Positions 18,670 to 27,298 of a DNA stretch of 64,000 bases are shown here, piece after piece. Position 1 is the first letter of the stretch. Each line of letters opens with the position of its first letter. Below the pieces are notes generated by a model. The model saw only the letters and a program-made list of their open reading frames with translations. It was not told where the DNA came from and did no database searches. The DNA is taken from assembly GCF_900636545.1 (NCBI RefSeq), contig NZ_LR134290.1, positions 2,852,001 through 2,916,000 of the forward strand, given 5' to 3'. A program made the translations under genes and the position numbers. This DNA comes from Pseudomonas mendocina. GTDB taxonomy: Bacteria > Pseudomonadota > Gammaproteobacteria > Pseudomonadales > Pseudomonadaceae.

Positions 18670-19241
18670 TGCCGTGCCGGGACCATCCATTTGGGGTCAC
18701 CAGCCTGCTCTGCCTGACCATCCTGGTCATCGCTACCGTGCCAGCGCACGGCGACACGGGCGTCAACGATCAGATCGTCAGCCAGAGCTTTCAGCTGCGC
18801 GCGGAGATCGTGCCTGGCTGCCTGCTCGGCGCCGGTGGCAGCGACGCGACATCGTTCGGCAGCATCTCGTTCGGCTCGATCAGCACCCTGCCCAGCAATC
18901 TGGACGCGGCCAGCACACCGGGCAATGGCTCCATCGTTCTGCAATGCTCGCCCGGTACGGCGGTATCCATTTCGCTCAATGCCGGCCTCAACGCCAGCAG
19001 CGTGGGTGGTGGCCGCTACCTGGCCCGAGGAGCCGAGCGCCTGCGCTACCAGCTTTACCAGGACGCAGCGCGCAGCCTCATCTGGGGCGACGGCAGCAAC
19101 GGCGGCACACGCATGAGCGTCAACTTTCCGGTGGGCAGCGCCACCCAGACCTACACGGTCTACGCCCGTCTGTTCGCTGTCAGCCCGCTGCCCTCGGCTG
19201 GCATCTACACCGACACCATCACCGTGACCGTGAGTTATTGA
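18669..19241 (+). CDS. Csu-type pilus minor subunit (SCPU domain), third subunit
   Basis: 190 residues from the ATG that overlaps the previous stop codon. Signal peptide ends near VPAHG, followed by an SCPU domain (QSFQLRAEIVPGCLLG, FGSISFGSISTL, LQCSPGTAVSISLNAGLN, RYQLYQDAARSLIWGDG, YTDTITVTVSY). Probable CsuB-like subunit. The reading frame is open upstream of the ATG but overlaps the preceding gene. Confidence 0.88.
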   Translation: MPCRDHPFGVTSLLCLTILVIATVPAHGDTGVNDQIVSQSFQLRAEIVPGCLLGAGGSDATSFGSISFGSISTLPSNLDAASTPGNGSIVLQCSPGTAVSISLNAGLNASSVGGGRYLARGAERLRYQLYQDAARSLIWGDGSNGGTRMSVNFPVGSATQTYTVYARLFAVSPLPSAGIYTDTITVTVSY

Positions 19242-19244
19242 GCC

Positions 19245-20003
19245 ATGAGGACACGCATCCTTTTCGCCTGCGGCCTGACGCTAAGTACCTTGCTGGCGAG
19301 TCTTGCCGTGCAGGCAGCCAGCTCCATCCTGATCTGGCCGATCAATCCGTTGATAGAAGCGGATCGACAGAAATCAGCTGCGCTCTGGCTGGAGAACCGT
19401 GGCCTGGAACCGGTAGACCTACAGGTTCGCGTACTGGCCTGGGAGCAGAAGGGTTTCAAAGATCGCCTGACACCGCAGAAACAGGTCGTGGGCAGCCCAC
19501 CGATGGCGACGCTACAACCTGGCAAGCGGCAACTGGTGAGGCTGGTCAACCTGGAGCCCCCAGGTCCCGGTGCGCTACGGTCCTACCGGGTGTTGATCGA
19601 CGAAGTGCTGCCGCCACAACCGCAGCCATCGCAGCTCGGGGTGCAGTTTCAGATGCGCTATTCCGTACCGCTATTCGTGGTCGGACCAGGGGCGTATCTG
19701 GATGACGGCGCGCGAGAAGCGCCAGCACAGGGCCGAGCTCTGGCTCCCGATCTACGCTACCGCGTTGTCGAAGGCAGCGATGGTGCCTTCCTCTACCTGC
19801 GCAACATCGGTCCCGCACCGGCGCGGCTGTCACAGGTCAATCTGCTACGCGCCAGCGGCCCACAGTCAGTTGCACCAGGCCTACTGGGCTACGTGCTGCC
19901 TGACGCACAGATGCGCTGGCCCTTGCCCAACGGAGTACGCAGCGGCCAGGTGCAGGCTCGCATCAACGAACACCGCAAAGCGCAGACACTGGCTGCTGAG
20001 TAG
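19245..20003 (+). CDS. csuC: Periplasmic pilus chaperone of the Csu type
   Basis: 252 residues, PapD-like two-domain immunoglobulin chaperone. Signal peptide to about residue 25 (LAVQA), then ASSILIWPINPLIEADRQKSAALWLENRG, the N-terminal beta strand typical of archaic chaperones, PPMATLQPGKRQLVRLVNLEP, RSYRVLIDEVLPP and a shorter second domain. It would carry SCPU subunits to the usher. Starts three bases after the third subunit gene; its 3' end overlaps or nearly abuts the usher gene. Confidence 0.9.
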   Translation: MRTRILFACGLTLSTLLASLAVQAASSILIWPINPLIEADRQKSAALWLENRGLEPVDLQVRVLAWEQKGFKDRLTPQKQVVGSPPMATLQPGKRQLVRLVNLEPPGPGALRSYRVLIDEVLPPQPQPSQLGVQFQMRYSVPLFVVGPGAYLDDGAREAPAQGRALAPDLRYRVVEGSDGAFLYLRNIGPAPARLSQVNLLRASGPQSVAPGLLGYVLPDAQMRWPLPNGVRSGQVQARINEHRKAQTLAAE

Positions 20004-22326
20004 CGCCCTGACGCTGCTGCTTGCGGCAATGCTGCTGTCAGGCCACCCGGCTCATGGCAACGATGAGGAACAGTTCGCTCAAGCTCAACTGCTCTATCTG
20101 GAATTGGTCGTCAATGAACTCTCCAGCGGCAAGGTGGTGGAAGTGAGAGAAAACCAGGGCCGGCTGTTCGCTCAACGCGACGATCTACTCGCCGCTGGCG
20201 TACGCCTGCCCTCCGAAACGATGCCCTGGATCGCACTCGACCGTATCGACGGCCTGCAAAGCGAGTATCAGCAGGAGAATCAACGCTTGCTGCTTACACT
20301 GCCAAGTGAATGGCTACCACATCAACGCTTCGGACCGAGCAGCCTGAGCGAGCAGATGGAGGCGCAAAGTGCGCTCGGCGCGCTATTCAACTATGACCTC
20401 TACTACAACCACACGGAGAACGCAGGCCACTACGCCAATACTTGGCTCGAGCAACGGGTGTTCGACGGATTCGGCATGATCTCGAATACCGGCGTCTATC
20501 GTCATAGTTTTTCCGGTCCGGCCTATCGCGACGGCTATACCCGCTACGACACCACCTGGCGCTTCAACGACCAGCAACGCATGCTCAGCCTCAGCGGTGG
20601 CGACCTGATTACCGGTGCCCTGACCTGGAACAGTGCGGTACGCGTGGGCGGCCTGCAGATTTCCCGCGATTTTTCCCTGCGCCCCGATCTGATCACCTAC
20701 CCGCTGCCTCGCTTCGATGGCGACGCTGCGGTTCCCAGCACCCTGGACCTGTTCATCGACGACGCACGCATCGGCCAGCAGGAGCTGCGTCCCGGTCCCT
20801 TCACCCTGAACACCGTGCCCTATATCAGCGGAGCCGGTACGGCAACGCTGGTGACCACCGACGTACTAGGCCGCCAGGTCTCGACCACGGTACCGTTCTA
20901 TGTAACCGACACCCTGCTGCGCCAGGGTCTCTCGGACTTTTCGCTGTCACTGGGCAAGCTGCGCCGCAACTACGGGGTGGAGGATTTTTCCTACGGCAGC
21001 CTGGTGAGCAGTGGCAGCCTGCGCTACGGCCTGACCGACAGCCTCACTCTGGAGAGCCATGCCGAGGTCGGTGCAGGTCTGCGCCAGGCCGGGGTCGGCA
21101 CTACCGTTGGGCTCGGCCTGGCAGGGGCCCTGACGGGATCGGTGAGCCAGAGCAGTGGTATCGGTAACGGCCAGCAGTACAGCCTCGGTTACAGCTACTA
21201 CGCCCGCCGCTTCGGTATCACCGCACAGCGCATCCAACGCACGCAGGACTATGCCGATCTCAGCGTAGCCCTAGCCCTGGATAGCGACCTGGCCGGCGGC
21301 CCGTTGAGCAAGATTCAGGACCAACTGACGTTCAGCTTCAGCCCGGAAGGCTTCGGCTCATTCGGCGTAGGCTACTTCGCCAGCGAAGATCACAGCGGGC
21401 GGCGCACACGCCTGGTTAACCTTTCCTGGTCACGGAGCCTATGGGGCAGCAGCAGCCTCTACCTGTCCTTCATTCGCCAGTTGGACGACGCCTCGCACGC
21501 CATCCAGGCGCAACTGGTCATCCCATTCGATCTGCACTCCACCCTGACCACCGGCGTCGAGCGAGACAGCAACGGCAATCAACGCGTACGAGCCAACTAC
21601 AGTCGCAACCCGCCGAGCGACGGCGGCCTGGGCTGGAACCTGGGTTACGCGGGCGGTGACACTCAATATCGCCAGGCCGACCTGACCTGGCGCACCCAGC
21701 ATGCGCAGGTGCAGGCCGGAGTCTATGAAAATGAGGGCACTGCCACCCAATGGGGTGGTGTCAGCGGCTCGCTGGTAGCCATGCAGGGGCAGGTGTTCGC
21801 CAGCAACCGCATCGACGACGCCTTCGTCCTGGTCAGTACCGACGGCTACTCGAATGTACCGGTGCGCTACGAGCACCAGTTACTCGGCCGCACCGATTCT
21901 GCCGGCTACCTACTGGTGCCCTGGGTGCCGTCCTACTATCCCGGCCAGTACGAAGTCGACCTGCTGGATCTACCCAGCAATCTGCAACTTGCCGAGACGC
22001 AACAGCGCATCGCCGTGCATCAGGGCAGCGGCGCCCTCCTCGCGTTCCCCATGGTGATGAGCCTCTCAGCCAGCATCCAGTTGGTCGACGGCACGGGTGC
22101 ACCTTTGCCACGCGGCACCCAGGTGCTGCATCGCCCCAGTGGTCAACGCACCTACATTGGCTGGGATGGTCAGCTGTATTTCGAAGGCCTGTCCAGGGAC
22201 AACCAGTTGGAGGCTAGCCTGGCCGATGGCAGCCGCTGCAGCAGCCAGTTCTCGCTGGATGACACGGCGGTAGAAATGGCCGTGATTGGCCCACTTGCCT
22301 GCCTGCGTGAAGAGGCTCAGCCATGA
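19870..22326 (+). CDS. csuD: Outer-membrane pilus usher of the Csu type (start codon unresolved)
   Basis: Large beta-barrel usher: signal-like segment LLSSALTLLLAAMLLSGHPAHG, N-terminal PapC_N domain (YLELVVNELSSGKVVEVRENQGRLFAQRDDLLAAGVRLP), barrel with plug, and PapC_C-like end with two Cys (CSSQFS, GPLACL). The mature protein starts near base 20059. No ATG, GTG or TTG lies at the natural start of the signal peptide. The nearest in-frame choices are TTG at 19870, deep in the chaperone gene and used here as outer bound, CTG at 19993, or ATG at 20029, which would cut the signal peptide short. Ends with an ATGA overlap with the tip gene. Confidence 0.9.
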   Translation: MHQAYWATCCLTHRCAGPCPTEYAAARCRLASTNTAKRRHWLLSSALTLLLAAMLLSGHPAHGNDEEQFAQAQLLYLELVVNELSSGKVVEVRENQGRLFAQRDDLLAAGVRLPSETMPWIALDRIDGLQSEYQQENQRLLLTLPSEWLPHQRFGPSSLSEQMEAQSALGALFNYDLYYNHTENAGHYANTWLEQRVFDGFGMISNTGVYRHSFSGPAYRDGYTRYDTTWRFNDQQRMLSLSGGDLITGALTWNSAVRVGGLQISRDFSLRPDLITYPLPRFDGDAAVPSTLDLFIDDARIGQQELRPGPFTLNTVPYISGAGTATLVTTDVLGRQVSTTVPFYVTDTLLRQGLSDFSLSLGKLRRNYGVEDFSYGSLVSSGSLRYGLTDSLTLESHAEVGAGLRQAGVGTTVGLGLAGALTGSVSQSSGIGNGQQYSLGYSYYARRFGITAQRIQRTQDYADLSVALALDSDLAGGPLSKIQDQLTFSFSPEGFGSFGVGYFASEDHSGRRTRLVNLSWSRSLWGSSSLYLSFIRQLDDASHAIQAQLVIPFDLHSTLTTGVERDSNGNQRVRANYSRNPPSDGGLGWNLGYAGGDTQYRQADLTWRTQHAQVQAGVYENEGTATQWGGVSGSLVAMQGQVFASNRIDDAFVLVSTDGYSNVPVRYEHQLLGRTDSAGYLLVPWVPSYYPGQYEVDLLDLPSNLQLAETQQRIAVHQGSGALLAFPMVMSLSASIQLVDGTGAPLPRGTQVLHRPSGQRTYIGWDGQLYFEGLSRDNQLEASLADGSRCSSQFSLDDTAVEMAVIGPLACLREEAQP

Positions 22327-23285
22327 TCCGCGGGCTGAGCCTCTTCGTTCTGATCGCCTGCACCCTGGCCACCGGCGCGGCACACGCCTGTAGCACCTAT
22401 ACGGCCTCGGCCAACCTGGGCAGCACCAACTCTCTGACGCTACGTACCAGCCAGCAATCAACCGCCGCTGGGGCCGGCCTGTCCTGTCCCGGGGTGCTTC
22501 AAGCGCTGACCAGTGCCTACGTCAGAGTGACGTTGCAAAATACAGGCTCTCTGGTACTGAGCGATGGCAAGGGTAACCAGATCCCTTTCCAGGTCTACCG
22601 GGATGCGGGCTACAACCAGGCGTTGGTAGCCGGCCAGGCACAGCAACTCGACGCAATCAACCTGCTGGCACTAGGCACCAGCAACAGCGCAATAGGTCTG
22701 TACTTTCGAACCAACCCTGGGCCTAACGTACCAGCAGGCACCTACACAGCCACCTTGAGCCTTCGTTGGGACTGGGCCATCTGTACGCTGGGGCTGATCG
22801 ACCTCTGCTCATGGAGCCGCAGCCCAGGCCTCACTCAGCCTTGCCTGGCAATCTGTGGCCCGCCTAATAACTGGGGCACGGGCTCTCTCGCTACAGTGAC
22901 CATCACCCTGGTGGTCAGCAAGGCCTGTCGTATCGATACCTTGCCCAATGTCGACTTCGGTGCCAACGCCCTGATCAGTCAGTTCAGCGCGCAACAACGT
23001 ACCTTTGCCGTCACTTGCACCAACACCGAGGGCTACACGCTGAGTTTCGACAATGGGCAGAACTACCAGGCGCCATGGCGGCGATTGCGTAGCGGCAGTC
23101 AGTACATCCGCTACAACCTCTACCACAATGCCAGCAGCCTGATCTGGAATGCCGCCTCGCCACTGACGGCCAGCGGCACGGGCAATTCGCAAACCTTCAC
23201 CTACCAGGCCATTCTTGATCCGGGGCAGGCCAATGCCCCCGTCGGCGTGTATACGGATAACGTCCTGTTGATCATCAACTATTGA
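22323..23285 (+). CDS. csuE: Csu-type pilus tip protein, two SCPU-like domains
   Basis: 320 residues. Signal peptide to about residue 23 (GAAHA). The N-terminal domain is a diverged SCPU-like adhesin domain (YVRVTLQNTGSLVLSDGKGNQIPFQVY); the C-terminal half is a regular SCPU domain (TITLVVSKACRIDTLPNVDFG, VTCTNTEGYTLSFDNGQ, IRYNLYHNASSLIWN, GVYTDNVLLIINY). This two-domain form at the operon end is that of the CsuE tip adhesin of Acinetobacter-type Csu pili. Confidence 0.88.
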   Translation: MIRGLSLFVLIACTLATGAAHACSTYTASANLGSTNSLTLRTSQQSTAAGAGLSCPGVLQALTSAYVRVTLQNTGSLVLSDGKGNQIPFQVYRDAGYNQALVAGQAQQLDAINLLALGTSNSAIGLYFRTNPGPNVPAGTYTATLSLRWDWAICTLGLIDLCSWSRSPGLTQPCLAICGPPNNWGTGSLATVTITLVVSKACRIDTLPNVDFGANALISQFSAQQRTFAVTCTNTEGYTLSFDNGQNYQAPWRRLRSGSQYIRYNLYHNASSLIWNAASPLTASGTGNSQTFTYQAILDPGQANAPVGVYTDNVLLIINY

Positions 23286-23289
23286 GGCG

Positions 23290-23595
23290 CTACCAGTAGA
23301 TCACCAGTGTCGAGCCTGCATCCTCAACGGACTGCACGGCCACTGAGGACGTCTCTGCAGTGCGGGTCAACGGCACGGTGTGTCCGTCAGTATCGCGCAC
23401 CTGATAGGCAGCATGCTCACAACCACGCTCGCTCAGATGCACGGCCGCTGCATCGCTTCGCGTAGCCAGCTCACAGCGCTTGAGAATGGTCAGGCTGATC
23501 TGCAACTGCCCGCTGACCTGCTCAGCGAGAGTGGAGTTGGCAGCAGCGCACAGCACGCTGGCCGCGCATAGGGCAAGGAATCGGTGAAGCGACAT
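23290..23595 (-). CDS. Small exported protein resembling a minimal Csu subunit
   Basis: 101 residues, converging on the tip gene with a four-base gap. Signal peptide to about residue 24 (SVLCAAANSTLA). The mature start SGQLQISLTILKRCEL is like the first strand of the SCPU subunits (GQLNVQITIGTGCTV), a second Cys occurs in a GCEHAAYQVRDTDGH context matching the CS-GTAYSIAL segment, and it ends STLVIYW as subunits end in VTIAW. The middle of the domain is missing. It could be a truncated subunit, a pilus terminator or regulator, or an unrelated secreted protein; function unknown. Confidence 0.65.
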   Translation of the reverse strand: MSLHRFLALCAASVLCAAANSTLAEQVSGQLQISLTILKRCELATRSDAAAVHLSERGCEHAAYQVRDTDGHTVPLTRTAETSSVAVQSVEDAGSTLVIYW

Positions 23596-23739
23596 GACGG
23601 GTTCTACGGTAAGGATGGCCTGCTGGGGTGAAGGTCAAGATCCATCCGTAGAAGCGGTCACGCATTCGACATGGGGCCGCAGGGAGAGAGAATACGGTGA
23701 TATCACATTGAAATCACCCCGATTCCGACGAACGCCGAT

Positions 23740-24612
23740 TCATCCCAGGGATTGGGCGACGAAACGCTTGCCCGGCGCCACGATCTGCTCCTGCGCGACC
23801 ACCAGCGGCAGGTCGCGAGCACCGTCTTCGGTCTGCCCGACCAGCGCATAGAGCGTTGCCGTGGCCAGCTCCAGTGCTTGCGGCAGCGCCTGGCCTGCCA
23901 GCAGCCGGCCCAGCAGCGTGGCCGAGAATACGTCGCCCATGCCGTTGGGCAAGGGGTGCAGCGCCAGACGCGGCGTCGTCACCAGCCAGGCACCCTCACC
24001 GTTCACCGCCAGCGTGCCCAGTTCGCTATCGGGGATATCCGGCGTCGCCAGGCTGGTCACGATCACCACATCCGGCCCGCGCCCGCGCAATTGTCTGGCA
24101 ATCTTCACCGCGTCCTGCAGGTCGGCCGGTTTCGAGCCGGTGAGCAGTTCGAACTCGAATTGGTTCGGTGTGATGATGTTGGCGAAAGGAATGGCCTGGT
24201 CACGCAGGAAATCGGGAATCGCCGGGTTGACGAATACGCCGCGCCCGACGTCGCCCATCACCGGGTCGCACAGATAACGCACGGCCGGATTGTGCTGGCG
24301 AATCTCCCCCACTGCCTCGAGAATCACCCGCCCCGTATCGGCATCACCCAGGTACCCGGAAAGAACCGCGGACAACCGTGGCAACACGCCGCGTTCACGC
24401 AGCCCGAGCAACACCTCGCGCACGTGCTCGGCGCCGAACACCTGGCCGCGGAACTGGCCATAGCCGGTGTGGTTGGAGAACTGCACGGTGTGAATCGGCA
24501 GCACCTCGAAACCGAGCCGCTGCAATGGAAAAACCGCTGCGGCATTGCCGACATGCCCCCAGGCGACATGCGACTGAATGGACAGTACTAGGGGCGGTAG
24601 CGTGGCGCTCAT
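23740..24612 (-). CDS. pdxY: Pyridoxal kinase, PdxY type
   Basis: 290-residue ribokinase-fold enzyme that phosphorylates pyridoxal to PLP in the B6 salvage pathway. Near the N-terminus LSIQSHVAWGHVGNAAAVFPLQRLGFEVLPIHTVQFSNHTGY matches PdxY/PdxK, YLCDPVMGDVGRGVFV follows, and the C-terminal LPNGMGDVFSATLLGRLL holds the catalytic Asp and anion hole. Length fits. Stands alone. Confidence 0.94.
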   Translation of the reverse strand: MSATLPPLVLSIQSHVAWGHVGNAAAVFPLQRLGFEVLPIHTVQFSNHTGYGQFRGQVFGAEHVREVLLGLRERGVLPRLSAVLSGYLGDADTGRVILEAVGEIRQHNPAVRYLCDPVMGDVGRGVFVNPAIPDFLRDQAIPFANIITPNQFEFELLTGSKPADLQDAVKIARQLRGRGPDVVIVTSLATPDIPDSELGTLAVNGEGAWLVTTPRLALHPLPNGMGDVFSATLLGRLLAGQALPQALELATATLYALVGQTEDGARDLPLVVAQEQIVAPGKRFVAQSLG

Positions 24613-24696
24613 GGAGGTCTCTGCAGGCTGAAGGCAATGTGGCAGGGATTATTTGCCACGCGGCACGACCCTGTCACGCAGACGTATAGCCTCAGG

Positions 24697-24861
24697 TTAC
24701 CGGCCATAATGCACGAGCAAGACGTAGCCGAGCACAGCGGCCAGGGCCAGCCAGATCAGGATGATCACCACGCCTGCCAGACGACTCACCGGACGCGGTG
24801 ACTGTGCTTGCTCTCGCTCCAAGGCCTGTTGCCGGCATTCGTACAGCACATCGGCCGGCAT
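24697..24861 (-). CDS. Candidate 54-residue membrane protein, possibly the remnant of a longer gene
   Basis: An ATG ORF encoding MPADVLYECRQQALERE, a basic segment SPRPVSRL, and one strong membrane helix (AGVVIILIWLALAAVLGYVLLV) near the C-terminus. About 76% of third codon positions are G or C, as in real genes here. Upstream the same frame stays open for 49 more codons with the same bias, interrupted by a single TGA at 24877-24879, so this may be a nonsense-broken gene. I do not recognise the family. The rest of 24613-25101 shows only the pdxY promoter region. Confidence 0.45.
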   Translation of the reverse strand: MPADVLYECRQQALEREQAQSPRPVSRLAGVVIILIWLALAAVLGYVLLVHYGR

Positions 24862-25101
24862 CAGGCGGATCGCCAGTCAGAGGCCTAGCGGCAGCAGGAT
24901 CGGGCCATCTCCGGCGTAACGCATCAGGATCGCAAACGGCTGACCGGCGACAGCCCGCTGGCCGGTAACCGCCTGGGCAAGCTGGCGACTGCCACGCTGC
25001 TTGAAGAAGTCGCCGCACAGTAGGCATCAGCCTGCCTCGGCCGTGTAATGGTCAGCCCAACAGCTGGGAGGTTTCCGCTAGGAAGCTGTAGCAGGCGGCC
25101 C

Positions 25102-26298
25102 TCACACTCGGGTCGTCTGCGCCCATTCGACCCGATTGCGCCCCGCCGTCTTGCCGCGATACAGCGCGGCGTCGGCATGCTGCAAGGCCAAGTCGAATGC
25201 CTGCGCGGCGTTGAAGGCATCCGCTACGCCAATGGTGGCCGTGCAACGGATCGCTTGTTTCTCACCGCTGGCCGGCACCGCACTGAGCTCGATCGCAGCA
25301 CGTATGCGTTCAGCCAGCTGCCTGGCACCGGCCTCGTCCGTTTCCAGCGCGACGACCACGAACTCCTCGCCCCCAAGACGGCAAACCAGATCGCCCTGGC
25401 GAGCGGTAGACGTGAGCACGTCAGCGACGTGACACAGGACCAAATCGCCCACCTTGTGGCCATGGGTGTCATTGATGTTCTTGAAATGATCGATATCGAC
25501 GATCAGCAGGTATGCAGGGCTGGCCGCGCGCAGGTGAAATTGCGCTTCCAGCGCATCCATCAGCCCACGTCGGTTCAGCAGCCGGGTGAGCGGATCGTGA
25601 GCCGCCAGGCTGCGCAGTTCATCGGTCAGGCGGCGCAGCACCAGCCAGACCGCACATGGCGGCAACACGGTCGCCAGGAATGACATGTAGATATAGAAGA
25701 TCTTCTGGAAGCCACGGCTCATATCCAGCGCCGCCATCCCGCCATTGACGATCATCACGAACTTCATGGCATTGAGCACGCAGATACCGCCGATCAGCAC
25801 GGCGAACACGATCATCTCGACATGCAGGTCCCTGGCAAAGGTTCGCATGCCGTACAGCACGGCTACCGTCATGATCAGAAAGAGCGACGCGCAGGCTCCG
25901 GCCAGCAGCGCATGGCGTGCCTCGGAGCCGAACAATCCCTGCGTCAGCAACTGCAGCCCCGTGTAGACGACCATCAGTATTAGCAGCGGACGCAACACCG
26001 GGGTCGGACGATCAAAAAAACGCATGGCCCCCAGGACGTAAGCGACAGGAGCAGCGAGCGTCAGCGTATGGTTGACCAGGCTCATCGGCCCCCAGTCCGG
26101 CGGGCCATCGACCAATTGCAGGATATAGGCAAGCCCAAGCAGAAGATTGCCCAGCGCAAAGACTTCCATGCCCATCGTCTTGCCGTTCAGCCGCCTACTG
26201 ATCAGCAGGAACATCAAGGAAAAGCAGAGCAAATGCACGCAGAGCATGCTGAGGATGACGGTAGTGACCATGGACTCGCGCAAAATGAGAGGTAGCAA
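25102..26298 (-). CDS. Membrane-bound diguanylate cyclase (GGDEF domain)
   Basis: 398 residues. About seven N-terminal membrane helices (residues 10-220) form a sensor of unknown input, followed by a GGDEF domain: AHDPLTRLLNRRGL, VDIDHFKNINDTHGHKVGD, then RQGDLVCRLGGEEF, and ALYRGKTAGRNRV. The active-site loop is GGEEF and the RxxD inhibitory site (RQGD) stands five residues before it, so the enzyme should make c-di-GMP and be feedback inhibited. No EAL domain. Its c-di-GMP could act on the nearby Csu pilus, but that is inference. Confidence 0.92.
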   Translation of the reverse strand: MLPLILRESMVTTVILSMLCVHLLCFSLMFLLISRRLNGKTMGMEVFALGNLLLGLAYILQLVDGPPDWGPMSLVNHTLTLAAPVAYVLGAMRFFDRPTPVLRPLLILMVVYTGLQLLTQGLFGSEARHALLAGACASLFLIMTVAVLYGMRTFARDLHVEMIVFAVLIGGICVLNAMKFVMIVNGGMAALDMSRGFQKIFYIYMSFLATVLPPCAVWLVLRRLTDELRSLAAHDPLTRLLNRRGLMDALEAQFHLRAASPAYLLIVDIDHFKNINDTHGHKVGDLVLCHVADVLTSTARQGDLVCRLGGEEFVVVALETDEAGARQLAERIRAAIELSAVPASGEKQAIRCTATIGVADAFNAAQAFDLALQHADAALYRGKTAGRNRVEWAQTTRV

Positions 26299-26656
26299 CA
26301 GGCCGATGGATCGGCGCCTCGATAGCGCGCCCTCACTTCCCTCAGCATTCCAGAACGCATTCTGGCTTGGCTATTCAAGTCTATAAAGCGTGGCGTACAG
26401 CCAGCGAAGGCAATCTGCCATCCACTCGTCCAAAAGCATAGCGACGGCGAGTCGAACCTGCGCTGATCCACGAGCCTGCGCCAGCAATCCCCGCCGTTCA
26501 CGCCACGAGTGCGGAGTGCAGTTTGTCGGGCCGAAATCGCATAACGATGAATTCGTCCCATTATTGCTACTCGCGCCATACGCTGCCGCCCCGCTATCCG
26601 TTCGGCTGCGCTAGCGTCAGGGCACCCCATAGTGCAATCGAGTACAAGGAGGTTCC
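26299..26656. other. Intergenic region, no gene seen
   Basis: 358 bp between the divergent GGDEF and lipoprotein genes. It holds a short palindrome CCAGAACGCATTCTGG near 26350 and a good ribosome site (aaggagg) at 26647-26653. Short ORFs here have no ribosome sites or recognisable content. Confidence 0.6.
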
Positions 26657-27079
26657 ATGTCGATCAAGGCTCTTCGCGCTCTGCCAATGCTAGCCAGCTT
26701 GGTTCTCGTCGGTTGCGTCGGCAGCCCCATGGAGCGGGCCATACCCAACATCCCCGGGCTGATCGCGAAGAACTCCTGGCCTGGCAAGCCGGCCTCGGAA
26801 GCCATTGCACAGTATGGCGAACCGCACGTAATCAAAGACCTCGGCGACGGTCGCCAGCAATACCTGTGGTTCGATAACTGGAATCAGAGTTGGGAAGAAC
26901 TCTCTGCCAGTTACGTCGCCCCCGGCCCAGGCGGCTGGTACCGCTACAACGAATATTCGACGCGTACACGCCACTACAGTTGCTCAGTGATGATGGACAT
27001 CGACGAGAACAAGATCGTCCAGCGCTTCGACTACCACGACAACATTCGCGGTGCCTGCAGCAACTACTTCAGCCTTTAA
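26657..27079 (+). CDS. Putative outer-membrane lipoprotein
   Basis: 140 residues with a lipobox: a hydrophobic stretch ending LVLVGC, lipidated Cys at residue 20. The mature part has WPGKPASEAIAQYGEPHVIKDLGDGRQQYLWF, a pattern seen in small SmpA/OmlA-like and other envelope lipoproteins, and two later Cys residues (HYSCSVMM, RGACSNYF) that may form a disulfide. Strong ribosome site. Function unknown; no operon partner. Confidence 0.75.
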   Translation: MSIKALRALPMLASLVLVGCVGSPMERAIPNIPGLIAKNSWPGKPASEAIAQYGEPHVIKDLGDGRQQYLWFDNWNQSWEELSASYVAPGPGGWYRYNEYSTRTRHYSCSVMMDIDENKIVQRFDYHDNIRGACSNYFSL

Positions 27080-27298
27080 GGCTGGGCCGGCGAAAAAAGA
27101 ACGCTGAGTCGGCCAAGCCAACTCGGCGCTCAATACAGACCGTGATCTACGGTGCACTACTGCGGCACAGAAAGAGCCACAGGCTAAAGAAGCCAATCAC
27201 CGACCTATAGGCGGCCGGATCGCCTGCCACCTGGCCGGCGATGGGGCCTTGGTGCACACAGCAAACTCTAGGTGATGACTGGCTTCAGTCGACTGGAC

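Noticed and set aside
26214..26630. 138-codon minus-strand frame upstream of the GGDEF gene
   Set aside because: It overlaps the start of the cyclase gene in another frame, is rich in Arg, Ser and Cys as chance frames are here, and has no ribosome site.
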